Below are positions 24,001-37,186 of a DNA stretch of 64,000 nt, in pieces. Numbering within the stretch: position 1 is the first letter of the stretch; each line of letters opens with the position of its first letter. Source of the DNA: Brachycybe producta (Eukaryota > Arthropoda > Diplopoda > Playtdesmida > Andrognathidae); assembly GCA_036925085.1 (NCBI GenBank), contig JAUPFP010000145.1, forward strand, positions 1 through 64,000, in the 5' to 3' direction. Position numbers and translations under genes: made by a program. Below the pieces are notes generated by a model. That model was not told where the DNA came from and made no database searches. It worked only from the letters and a program-made list of their open reading frames with translations.

Positions 24001-24599
24001 GTTCAACTTCAAATTTAATTTCAAATTCAACTTAAACTTCAATTCCAAACTTAACTTCAACTTCAACTTAACTTCAACTTTAAATTCATCTTCAACTTAA
24101 ATTCAACTTCAACTTCACTTTCAAGTTCAATTTCAACTTCAATTTCAACTTCAATTTCAACTTCAATTTTAACTTCAAATTCAACTTAAACTTCAATTTC
24201 AATTTCAACTTCAATTTTAACTTCAAATTCAACTTAAACTTCAATTTCAAACTTAAACTTCAATTTCAAACTTAACTTCAACATCAACTTAATTTCAACT
24301 TCAACTTCAACTTCAATTTCAAGTTCAACTTCAAATTCATCTTCAACTTTAACTTCAATTAAACTTAAACTTCAATTTTAACTTCAATTTCAACTTCAAT
24401 TTCAACTTCACTTTCAACTTCAATTTCAACTTCAATTTCAACTTCAATTTTAACTTCAATTTTAACTTCAAATTTAACTTAAACTTCAATTTCAAACTTA
24501 AACTTCAATTTCAAACTTAACTTCAACGTCAACTTAATTTCAACTTCAACTTCAACTTCACTTTCAAGTTCAACTTCAAATTCATCTTCAACTTTAACT

Positions 24600-27177
24600 T
24601 CAATTAAACTTAAACTTCAATTTTAACTTCAATTTCAACTTCAATTTCAACTTCAATTTCAACTTCAATTTCAACTTCAATTTCAACTTCAATTTCAACT
24701 TCAATTTCAACTTCAACTTCAACTTCAATTTCATCTTCAATTTCAACTTCAATTTCAATGTCAATTTCAACTTCAATTTCAACTTCAATTTTAACTTCAA
24801 TTTTAACTTCAATTACAACTTCAACTTCAATATTCAAACTTAACTTGAACTTCAACTTAACTTCAACTTCAACTTCAACTTCACTTTCAAGTTCAACTTC
24901 AAATTCAACTTCAACTTCAAATGCAACTTCAATTTTAACTTCAATTTCAACTTCAATTTCAACTTCAATTTCAACTTCAATTTTAATTTCAAATTCAACT
25001 TCAAATTCAACTTCAATTTTAACTTCAATTTCAACTTCAATTTTAACTTCAATTGCAACTTCAATTTCAACTTCAAATTCAACTTCAATTTCAACTTCAA
25101 TTTCAACTTCAATTTCAACTTCAATTTCAACTTCAATTTCAACTTCAATTTCAACTTCAATTTTAATTTCAAATTCAACTTCAAATTCAACTTCAATTTT
25201 AATTTCAAATTCAACTTCAAATTCAACTTCAATTTTAACTTCAATTTCAACTTCAATTTCAACTTCAATTTTAATTTCAAATTCAACTTCAAATTCAACT
25301 TCAATTTTAACTTCAATTTCAACTTCAATTTTAACTTCAATTGCAACTTCAATTTCAACTTCAAATTCAACTTCAATTTCAACTTCAATTTCAACTTCAA
25401 ATTCAACTTCAATTTCAACTTCAATTTCAACTTCAATTTCAACTTCAATTTTAATTTCAAATTCAACTTCAAATTCAACTTCAATTTTAACTTCAATTTC
25501 AACTTCAATTTCAACTTCAATTGCAACTTCAATTTCAACTTCAAAGTCAACTTCAACTTCAACTTCACTTTCAAGTTCAACTTCAAATTCAACTTCAACT
25601 TCAACTTCAAATGCAACTTCAATTTTAACTTCAATTTCAACTTCAATTTTAATTTCAAATTCAACTTCAAATTCAACTTCATTTTTAACTTCAATTTCAA
25701 CTTCAATTTCAACTTCAATTGCAACTTCAATTTCAACTTCAATTTCAACTTCAAATTCAACTTCAATTTCAACTTCAATTTCAACTTCAATTTCAACTTC
25801 AATTTCAACTTCAATTTCAATGTCAATTTCAACTTCAATTTCAACTTCAATTTCAACTTCAATTTTAACTTTAATTTCAACTTCAATTACAACTTCAACT
25901 TCAATATTCAAACTTAACTTGAACTTCAACTTAATTTCAACTTCAACTTCAACTTCACTTTCAAGTTCAACTTCAAATTCAACTTCAACTTCAACTTCAA
26001 ATGCAACTTCAATTTTAACTTCAATTTCAACTTCAATTTCAACTTCAATTTCAACTTCAGTTTCAACTTCAATTTTAATTTCAAATTCAACTTAAACTTC
26101 AATTTCAAACTTAACTTCAACTTCAACTTAATTTCAACTTCAACTTCAACTTCACTTTCAAGTTCAACTTCAAATTCATCTTCAACTTTAACTTCAATTA
26201 AACTTAAACTTCAATTTTAACTTCAATTTCAACTTCAACTTCAACTTCAACTTCACTTTCAAGTTCAACTTCAAATTCATCTTCAACTTTAACTTCAATT
26301 AAACTTAAACTTCAATTTTAACTTCAATTTCAACTTCAACTTCAACTTCAACTTCACTTTCAAGTTCAACTTCAAATTCATCTTCAATTTTAACTTCAAT
26401 TAAACTTAAAATTCAATTTCAACTTCAATTTCATCTTCATTTTCAACTTCAATTTCAACTTCAATTTAAATTTAAATTTCAACTTCAATTTCAACTTCAA
26501 TTTCAACTTCAATTTCAACTTCCATTTCAACTTCAATTTCAACTTCAATTTCAACTTCAATTTCAACTTCAATTTCAACTTCAATTTTAATTTCAAATTC
26601 AACTTAAACTTCAATTCCAAACTTAACTTCAACTTCAACTTAACTTCAACTTTAAATTCATGTTCAACTTAAATTCAACTTCAACTTCAACTTCACTTTC
26701 AAGTTCAATTTCAACTTCAATTTCAACTTCAATTTCAACTTCAATTTTAACTTCAAATTCAACTTAAACTTCAATTTCAATTTCAACTTCAATTTTAACT
26801 TCAAATTCAACTTAAACTTCAATTTCAAACTTAAACTTCAATTTCAAACTTAACTTCAACATCAACTTAATTTCAACTTCAACTTCAACTTCAATTTCAA
26901 GTTCAACTTCAAATTCATCTTCAACTTTAACTTCAATTAAACTTAAACTTCAATTTTAACTTCAATTTCAACTTCAATTTCAACTTCACTTTCAACTTCA
27001 ATTTCAACTTCAATTTCAACTTCAATTTTAACTTCAATTTTAACTTCAAATTCAACTTAAACTTCAATTTCAAACTTAAACTTCAATTTCAAACTTAACT
27101 TCAACGTCAACTTAATTTCAACTTCAACTTCAACTTCACTTTCAAGTTCAACTTCAAATTCATCTTCAACTTTAACT
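24600..27177 (+). repeat. Satellite B 2.58-kb higher-order unit
   Basis: The series box C, dodecamers, a CAATTTCATC run, box F, box A, box B and box H starting near 24600 restarts near 27178. The offset is 2,578 bp at the left and 2,566 bp further on, a difference of one dodecamer. Inside, four to five copies of CAATTTTAATTTCAAATTC followed by CAATTGCAAC divide a long in-phase run (24.9-25.8 kb). Confidence 0.75.
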
Positions 27178-28535
27178 TCAATTAAACTTAAACTTCAATT
27201 TTAACTTCAATTTCAACTTCAATTTCAACTTCAATTTCAACTTCAATTTCAACTTCAATTTCAACTTCAATTTCAACTTCAACTTCAACTTCAATTTCAT
27301 CTTCAATTTCAACTTCAATTTCAATGTCAATTTCAACTTCAATTTCAACTTCAATTTTAACTTCAATTTTAACTTCAATTACAACTTCAACTTCAATATT
27401 CAAACTTAACTTGAACTTCAACTTAACTTCAACTTCAACTTCAACTTCACTTTCAAGTTCAACTTCAAATTCAACTTCAACTTCAAATGCAACTTCAATT
27501 TTAACTTCAATTTCAACTTCAATTTCAACTTCAATTTCAACTTCAATTTTAATTTCAAATTCAACTTCAAATTCAACTTCAATTTTAACTTCAATTTCAA
27601 CTTCAATTTTAACTTCAATTGCAACTTCAAATTCAACTTCAACTTCAACTTCACTTTCAAGTTCAACTTCAAATTCAACTTCAACTTCAACTTCAAATGC
27701 AACTTCAATTTCAACTTCAATTGCAACTTCAATTTCAACTTCAAATTCAACTTCAATTTCAACTTCAATTTCAACTTCAAATTCAACTTCAATTTCAACT
27801 TCAATTTCAACTTCAATTTCAACTTCAATTTCAACTTCAATTTAAATTTAAATTTCAACTTCAATTTCAACTTCAATTTCAACTTCAATTTCAACTTCCA
27901 TTTCAACTTCAATTTCAACTTCAATTTCAACTTCAATTCCAAACTTAACTTCAACTTCAACTTAACTTCAACTTTAAATTCATGTTCAACTTAAATTCAA
28001 CTTCAACTTCAACTTCACTTTCAAGTTCAATTTCAACTTCAATTTCAACTTCAATTTCAACTTCAATTTTAACTTCAAATTCAACTTAAACTTCAATTTC
28101 AATTTCAACTTCAATTTTAACTTCAAATTCAACTTAAACTTCAATTTCAAACTTAAACTTCAATTTCAAACTTAACTTCAACATCAACTTAATTTCAACT
28201 TCAACTTCAACTTCAATTTCAAGTTCAACTTCAAATTCATCTTCAACTTTAACTTCAATTAAACTTAAACTTCAATTTTAACTTCAATTTCAACTTCAAT
28301 TTCAACTTCACTTTCAACTTCAATTTCAACTTCAATTTCAACTTCAATTTTAACTTCAATTTTAACTTCAAATTCAACTTAAACTTCAATTTCAAACTTA
28401 AACTTCAATTTCAAACTTAACTTCAACGTCAACTTAATTTCAACTTCAACTTCAACTTCACTTTCAAGTTCAACTTCAAATTCATCTTCAACTTTAACTT
28501 CAATTAAACTTAAACTTCAATTTTAACTTCAATTT

Positions 28536-28830
28536 CAACTTCAATTTCAACTTCAATTTCAACTTCAATTTCAACTTCAATTTCAATTACAACTTCAACT
28601 TCAATATTCAAACTTAACTTGAACTTCAGATTAACTTCAACTTCAACTTCAACTTCACTTTCAAGTTCAACTTCAAATTCAACTTCAACTTCAACTTCAA
28701 ATGCAACTTCAATTTTAACTTCAATTTCAACTTCAATTTCAACTTCAATTTCAACTTCAATTTCAATTACAACTTCAACTTCAATATTCAAACTTAACTT
28801 GAACTTCAGATTAACTTCAACTTCAACTTC
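28536..28830 (+). repeat. Satellite B 180-bp tandem duplication
   Basis: The 115 bases at 28536-28650 recur at 28716-28830 with no difference that I can see, a step of 180 bp or fifteen dodecamers. Each copy includes box A followed by the variant CAGATTAAC (28627 and 28807). Flanking differences (CACTTTC against TTTCACTTTC) mark the ends. Confidence 0.85.
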
Positions 28831-31212
28831 AATTTCACTTTCAAGTTCAACTTTAAATTCATCTTCAACTTAACTTCAACTTCAAATTCAACTTCACTTT
28901 CAAGTTCAACTTCAAATTCATCTTCAACTTTAACTTCAATTAAACTTAAACTTCAATTAAACTTAAACTTCAATTTTAACTTCAATTTCAACTTAAACTT
29001 CAATTTCAAACTTAAACTTCAATTTCAAACTTAACTTCAACGTCAACTTAATTTCAAATTCAACTTCAACTTCACTTTCAAGTTCAACTTCAAATTCATC
29101 TTCAACTTTAACTTCAATTAAACTTAAACTTCAATTTTAACTTCAATTTCAACTTCAATTTCAACTTCAATTTCAACTTCAATTTCAACTTCAATTTCAA
29201 CTTAAATTTCAACTTAAATTTCAACTTCAATTTCAACTTCAATTTCAACTTCAATTTCAACTTCAATTTCAACTTCAATTTCAACTTCAACTTCAACTTC
29301 AATTTCATCTTCAATTTCAACTTCAATTTCAATGTCAAATTCAACTTCAATTTCAACTTCCATTTTAACTTCAATTTCAACTTCAATTACAACTTCAACT
29401 TCAATATTCAAACTTAACTTGAACTTCAACTTAACTTGAACTTCAACTTCAACTTCACTTTCAAGTTCAACTTCAAATTCAACTTCAACTTCAACTTCAA
29501 ATTCAACTTCAATTTTAACTTCAACTTCAATTTGAAATTCAACTTCAATTTTAACTTCAATTTCAACTTCAATTTCAACTTCAATTGCAACTTCAATTTC
29601 AACTTCAATTTCAACTTCAATTTCAACTTCAAATTCAACTTCAATTTCAACTTCAATTTCAACTTCAATTTCAACTTCAATTTCAACTTCAATTTCAACT
29701 TCAATTTCAACTTCAATTTCAACTTCAATTTCAATGTCAATTTCAACTTCAATTTCAACTTCAATTTTAACTTCAATTTCAACTTCAATTACAACTTCAA
29801 CTTCAATATAACTTCAATATAACTTAACTTGAACTTCAACTTAACTTCAACTTCAACTTCAACTTCACTTTCAAGTTTAACTTCAAATTCAACTTCAACT
29901 TAAACTTCAAATGCAACTTCAATTTTAACTTCAATTTCAACTTCAATTTCAACTTCAATTTCAACTTCAATTTTAACTTCAAATTCAACTTAAACTTCAA
30001 TTTCAATTTCAACTTCAATTTTAACTTCAAATTCAACTTAAACTTCAATTTCAAACTTAAACTTCAATTTCAAACTTAACTTCAACATCAACTTAATTTC
30101 AACTTAAACTTAAACTTCACTTTCAAGTTCAACTTCAAATTCATCTTCAACTTTAACTTCAATTAAACTTAAACTTCAATTTTAACTTCAATTTCAACTT
30201 CAATTTCAACTTCACTTTCAACTTCAATTTCAACTTCAATTTCAACTTCAATTTTAACTTCAAATTCAACTTAAACTTCAATTTCAAACTTAAACTTCAA
30301 TTTCAAACTTAACTTCAACGTCAACTTAATTTCAACTTCAACTTCAACTTCACTTTCAAGTTCAACTTCAAATTCATCTTCAACTTTAACTTCAATTAAA
30401 CTTAAACTTCAATTTTAACTTCAATTTCAACTTCAATTTCAACTTCAATTTCAACTTCAATTTCAATTACAACTTCAACTTCAATATTCAAACTTAACTT
30501 GAACTTCAGATTAACTTCAACTTCAACTTCAACTTCACTTTCAAGTTCAACTTCAAATTCAACTTCAACTTCAACTTCAAATGCAACTTCAATTTTAACT
30601 TCAATTTCAACTTCAATTTCAACTTCAATTTCAACTTCAATTTTAATTTCAATTTTAACTTGAATTTCAATTTCAATTTCGACTTCAATTACAACTTCAA
30701 CTTCAATATTCAAACTTAACTTGTACTTCAACTTAACTTCAACTTCAACTTCAACTTCACTTTCAAGTTCAACTTCAAATTCAACTTCAACTTCTACTTC
30801 AAATTCAACTTCAATTTCAACTTAAATTTTAATTTCAATTTTAACTTGAATTTCAATTTCAATTTCAACTTCAATTACAACTTCAACTTCAATATTCAAA
30901 CTTATCTTGAACTTCAACTTAACTTCAACTTCAACTTCAACTTCACTTTCAAGTTCAACTTCAAATTCAACTTCAACTTCTACTTCAAATTCAACTTCAA
31001 TTTTAACTTCAACTTCAACTTCAAATTCAACTTCAATTTTAACTTCAATTTCAACTTCAATTTCAATGTCAATTTCAACTTCAATTTCAACTTCAATTTT
31101 AACTTCAACTTCAATTTCAATTTCAACTTCAATTTTAATTTCAATTTTAACTTGAATTTCAATTTCAATTTCAACTTCAATTACAACTTCAACTTCAATA
31201 TTCAAACTTAAC

Positions 31213-33912
31213 TTGAACTTCAACTTAACTTCAACTTCAACTTCAACTTCACTTTCAAGTTCAACTTCAAATTCAACTTCAACTTCAACTTCAAATTCAA
31301 CTTCAATTTTAACTTCAACTTCAACTTCAAATTCAACTTCAATTTTAACTTCAATTTCAACTTCAATTTCAATGTCAATTTCAACTTCAATTTCAACTTC
31401 AATTTTAACTTCAATTTCAACTTCAATTACAACTTGAACTTCAATATTCAAACTTAACTTCAATTTCAACTTCAATTACAACTTGAACTTCAATATTCAA
31501 ACTTAACTTGAACTTCAACTTAACTTCAACTTCAACTTCAACTTCACTTTCAAGTTCAACTTCAAATTCAACTTCAACTTCAACTTCAAATGCAACTTCA
31601 ATTTTAACTTCAATTTCAACTTCAATTTCTACTTCAATTTCAACTTCAATTTCAACTTCAATTTCAACTTCAATTTCAACTTCAATTTTAATTTCAAATT
31701 CAACTTAAACTTCAATTTCAAACTTAACTTCAACTTCAACTTAACTTCAACTTTAACTTCAACTTCACTTTCAAGTTCAACTTCAAATTCATCTTCAACT
31801 TAACTTCAACTTCAACTTCAACTTCACTTTCAAGTTCAACTTCAAATTCATCTTCAACTTTAACTTCAATTAAACTTAAACTTCAATTTTAACTTCAATT
31901 TCAACTTCAACTTCAACTTCAACTTCACTTTCAAGTTCAACTTCAAATTCATCTTCAATTTTAACTTCAATTAAACTTAAAATTCAATTTCAACTTCAAT
32001 TTCATCTTCATTTTCAACTTCAATTTCAACTTCAATTTCAATTTCAATCTCAACTTCAATTTCAACTTCAATTTCAACTTCCATTTCAACTTCAATTTCA
32101 ACTTCAATTTCAACTTCAATTTTAATTTCAAATTCAACTTAAACTTCAATTCCAAACTTAACTTCAACTTCAACTTAACTTCAACTTTAAATTCATCTTC
32201 AACTTAACTTCAACTTCAACTTCAACTTCACTTTCAAGTTCAATTTCAACTTCAATTTCAACTTCAATTTCAACTTCAATTTCAACTTCAATTTCAACTT
32301 CAATTTCAACTTCAATTTCAACTTCAATTTCAATGTCAATTTCAACTTCAATTTCAACTTCAATTTTAACTTCAATTTCAACTTCAATTTCAACTTCAAT
32401 TTCAACTTCAACTTCAATATTCAAACTTAACTTGAACTTCAACTTAACTTCAACTTCAACTTCAACTTCACTTTCAAGTTTAACTTCAAATTCAACTTCA
32501 ACTTAAACTTCAAATGCAACTTCAATTTTAACTTCAATTTCAACTTCAATTTCAACTTCAATTTCAACTTCAATTTTAACTTCAAATTCAACTTAAACTT
32601 CAATTTCTATTTCAACTTCAATTTTAACTTCAAATTCAACTTAAACTTCAATTTCAAACTTAAACTTCAATTTCAAACTTAACTTCAACATCAACTTAAT
32701 TTCAACTTCAACTTCAACTTCACTTTCAAGTTCAACTTCAAATTCATCTTCAACTTTAACTTCAATTAAACTTAAACTTCAATTTTAACTTCAATTTCAA
32801 CTTCAATTTCAACTTCACTTTCAACTTCAATTTCAACTTCAATTTTAACTTCAATTTTAACTTCAAATTCAACTTAAACTTCAATTTCAAACTTAAACTT
32901 CAATTTCAAACTTAACTTCAACGTCAACTTAATTTCAACTTCAACTTCAACTTCACTTTCAAGTTCAACTTCAAATTCATCTTCAACTTTAACTTCAATT
33001 AAACTTAAACTTCAATTTTAACTTCAATTTCAACTTCAATTTCAACTTCAATTTCAACTTCAATTTCAACTTCAATTTCAATTACAACTTCAACTTCAAT
33101 ATTCAAACTTAACTTGAACTTCAGATTAACTTCAACTTCAACTTCAACTTCACTTTCAAGTTCAACTTCAAATTCAACTTCAACTTCAACTTCAAATGCA
33201 ACTTCAATTTTAACTTCAATTTCAACTTCAATTTCAACTTCAATTTTAATTTCAAATTCAACTTCAAATTCAACTTCAATTTTAACTTCAATTTCAACTT
33301 CAATTTCAACTACAACTTCAACTTCAATTTCAACTTCAATTTTAATTTCAATTTTAACTTGAATTTCAATTTCAATTTCAACTTCAATTACAACTTCAAC
33401 TTCAATATTCAAACTTAACTTGAACTTCAACTTAACTTCAACTTCAACTTCAACTTCACTTTCAAGTTCAACTTCAAATTCAACTTCAACTTCTACTTCA
33501 AATTCAACTTCAATTTCAACTTAAATTTTAATTTCAATTTTAACTTGAATTTCAATTTCAATTTCAACTTCAATTACAACTTCAACTTCAATATTCAAAC
33601 TTATCTTGAACTTCAACTTAACTTCAACTTCAAATTTCAACTTCACTTTCAAGTTCAACTTCAAATTCAACTTCAACTTCAACTTCAAATTCAACTTCAA
33701 TTTTAACTTCAACTTCAAATTCAAATTCAACTTCAATTTTAACTTCAATTTCAACTTCAATTTCAATGTCAATTTCAACTTCAATTTCAACTTCAATTTT
33801 AACTTCAACTTCAACTTCAATTTCAACTTCAATTTTAATTTCAATTTTAACTTGAATTTCAATTTCAATTTCAACTTCAATTACAACTTCAACTTCAATA
33901 TTCAAACTTAAC
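31213..33912 (+). repeat. Satellite B 2.7-kb higher-order unit, copy 1
   Basis: Starts just after box A at the TTGAAC of 31213. Landmarks in order are box B, box F, the 49-bp box-A doublet (31443 and 31492), box B and H, a run with TTTCTACTTC near 31625, box C pairs, box G, box E, box D, the CAGATTAAC variant at 33122 and further box A copies. The series restarts at 33913. Confidence 0.8.
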
Positions 33913-36900
33913 TTGAACTTCAACTTAACTTCAACTTCAAATTCAACTTCACTTTCAAGTTCAACTTCAAATTCAACTTCAACTTCAACTTCAAATTCAA
34001 CTTCAATTATAACTTCAACTTCAACTTTAAATTCAACTTCAATTTTAACTTCTATTTCAACTTCAATTTCAATGTCAATTCCAACTTCAATTTCAACTTC
34101 AATTTTAACTTCAATTTCAACTTCAATTACAACTTGAACTTCAATATTCAAACTTAACTTCAATTTTAACTTCAATTACAACTTGAACTTCAATATTCAA
34201 ACTTAACTTGAACTTCAACTTAACTTCAACTTCAACTTCAACTTCACTTTCAAGTTCAACTTCAAATTCAACTTCAACTTCAACTTCAAATGCAACTTCA
34301 ATTTTAACTTCAATTTCAACTTCAATTTCTACTTCAATTTCAACTTCAATTTCAACTTCAATTTCAACTTCAATTTCAACTTCAATTTTAATTTCAAATT
34401 CAACTTAAACTTCAATTTCAAACTTAACTTCAACTTCAACTTAACTTCAACTTTAACTTCAACTTCACTTTCAAGATCAACTTCAAATTCATCTTCAACT
34501 TAACTTCAACTTCAACTTCAACTTCACTTTCAAGTTCAACTTCAAATTCATCTTCAACTTTAACTTCAATTAAACTTAAACTTCAATTTTAACTTCAATT
34601 TCAACTTCAACTTCAACTTCAACTTCACTTTCAAGTTCAACTTCAAATTCATCTTCAATTTTAACTTCAATTAAACTTAAAATTCAATTTCAACTTCAAT
34701 TTCATCTTCATTTTCAACTTCAATTTCAACTTCAATTTCAATTTCAATTTCAACTTCAATTTCAACTTCAATTTCAACTTCAATTTCAACTTCAATTTCA
34801 ACTTCCATTTCAACTTCAATTTCAACTTCAATTTCAACTTCAATTTTAATTTCAAATTCAACTTAAACTTTATTCCAAACTTAACTTCAACTTCAACTTA
34901 ACTTCAACTTTAAATTCATCTTCAACTTAACTTCAACTTCAACTTCAACTTCACTTTCAAGTTCAATTTCAACTTCAATTTCAACTTCAATTTTAACTTC
35001 AAATTCAACTTAAACTTCAATTTCAAACTTAAACTTCAATTTCAAACTTAACTTCAACATCAACTTAATTTCAACTTCAACTTCACTTTCAAGTTCAACT
35101 TCAAATTCATCTTCAACTTTAACTTCAATTAAACTTAAACTTCAATTTTAACTTCAATTTCAACTTCAATTTCAACTTCAATTTCAACTTCAATTTCAAC
35201 TTCAATTTCAACTTCAACTTCAACTTCAATTTCATCTTCAGTTTCAACTTCAATTTCAACTTCAATTTCAACTTCAATTTTAATTTCAAATTCAACTTAA
35301 ACTTTATTCCAAACTTAACTTCAACTTCAACTTAACTTCAACTTTAAATTCATCTTCAACTTAACTTCAACTTCAACTTCAACTTCACTTTCAAGTTCAA
35401 TTTCAACTTCAATTTCAACTTCAATTTCAACTTCAATTTCAACTTCAATTTTAACTTCAAATTCAACTTAAACTTCAATTTCAATTTCAACTTCAATTTT
35501 AACTTCAAATTCAACTTAAACTTCAATTTCAAACTTAAACTTCAATTTCAAACTTAACTTCAACATCAACTTAATTTCAACTTCAACTTCACTTTCAAGT
35601 TCAACTTCAAATTCATCTTCAACTTTAACTTCAATTAAACTTAAACTTCAATTTTAACTTCAATTTCAACTTCAATTTCAACTTCAATTTCAACTTCAAT
35701 TTCAACTTCAATTTCAACTTCAACTTCAACTTCAATTTCATCTTCAGTTTCAACTTCAAATTCAATGTCAATTTCAACTTCAATTTCAACTTCAATTTTA
35801 ATTTCAAATTCAACTTAAACTTTATTCCAAACTTAACTTCAACTTCAACTTAACTTCAACTTTAAATTCATCTTCAACTTAACTTCAACTTCAACTTCAA
35901 CTTCACTTTCAAGTTCAACTTCAAATTCAACTTCAACTTCAACTTCAAATGCAACTTCAATTTTAACTTCAATTTCAACTTCAATTTCAACTTCAATTTT
36001 AATTTCAAATTCAACTTCAAATTCAACTTCAATTTTAACTTCAATTTCAACTTCAATTTCAACTTCAATTGCAACTTCAATTTCAACTTCAATTTCAACT
36101 TCAATTTCAACTTCAAATTCAACTTCAATTTCAACTTCAATTTCAACTTCAATTTCAACTTCAATTTCAACTTCAATTTCAACTTCAATTTCAACTTCAA
36201 CTTCAACTTCAATTTCATCTTCAATTTCAACTTCAAATTCAATGTCAATTTCAACTTCAATTTCAACTTCAAATTTAACTTCAATTTTAACTTCAATTAC
36301 AACTTCAACTTCAATTTTAACTTCAATTTCAACTTCAATTTCAACTTCAATTTCAACTTCAATTTCAACTTCAATTTCAATTACAACTTCAACTTCAATA
36401 TTCAAACTTAACTTGAACTTCAGATTAACTTCAACTTCAACTTCAACTTCACTTTCAAGTTCAACTTCAAATTCAACTTCAACTTCAACTTCAAATGCAA
36501 CTTCAATTTTAACTTCAATTTCAACTTCAATTTCAACTTCAATTTCAACTTCAATTTTAATTTCAAATTCAACTTCAAATTCAACTTCAATTTTAACTTC
36601 AATTTCAACTTCAATTTCAACTACAACTTCAACTTCAATTTCAACTTCAATTTTAATTTCAATTTTAACTTGAATTTCAATTTCAATTTCAACTTCAATT
36701 ACAACTTCAACTTCAATATTCAAACTTAACTTGAACTTCAACTTAACTTCAACTTCAACTTCAACTTCACTTTCAAGTTCAACTTCAAATTCAACTTCAA
36801 CTTCTACTTCAAATTCAACTTCAATTTCAACTTAAATTTTAATTTCAATTTTAACTTGAATTTCAATTTCAATTTCAACTTCAATTACAACTTCAACTTC

Positions 36901-37186
36901 AATATTCAAACTTATCTTGAACTTCAACTTAACTTCAACTTCAACTTCAACTTCACTTTCAAGTTCAACTTCAAATTCAACTTCAACTTCAACTTCAAAT
37001 TCAACTTCAATTTTAACTTCAATTTCAACTTCAATTTCAATGTCAATTTCAACTTCAATTTCAACTTCAATTTTAACTTCAACTTCAACTTCAATTTCAA
37101 CTTCAATTTTAATTTCAATTTTAACTTGAATTTCAATTTCAATTTCAACTTCAATTACAACTTCAACTTCAATATTCAAACTTAAC
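33913..37186 (+). repeat. Satellite B 3.27-kb higher-order unit, copy 2
   Basis: Repeats the landmarks of the unit at 31213: doublet at 34143 and 34192, TTTCTACTTC near 34325, CAGATTAAC at 36421. It is longer by about 574 bp, because blocks with the AAACTTTATTCC variant (34871, 35304, 35822) and box D are repeated inside it. Confidence 0.8.

Noticed and set aside
24610-26095. Open frames of 439 (-), 445 (+) and 344 (-) codons over the same bases
   Set aside because: Three long frames sharing one stretch is the signature of a stop-free repeat, not of genes.
35845-36741. Open frame of 298 codons on the - strand
   Set aside because: Repeat-derived E/V/I string with neighbouring frames equally open.
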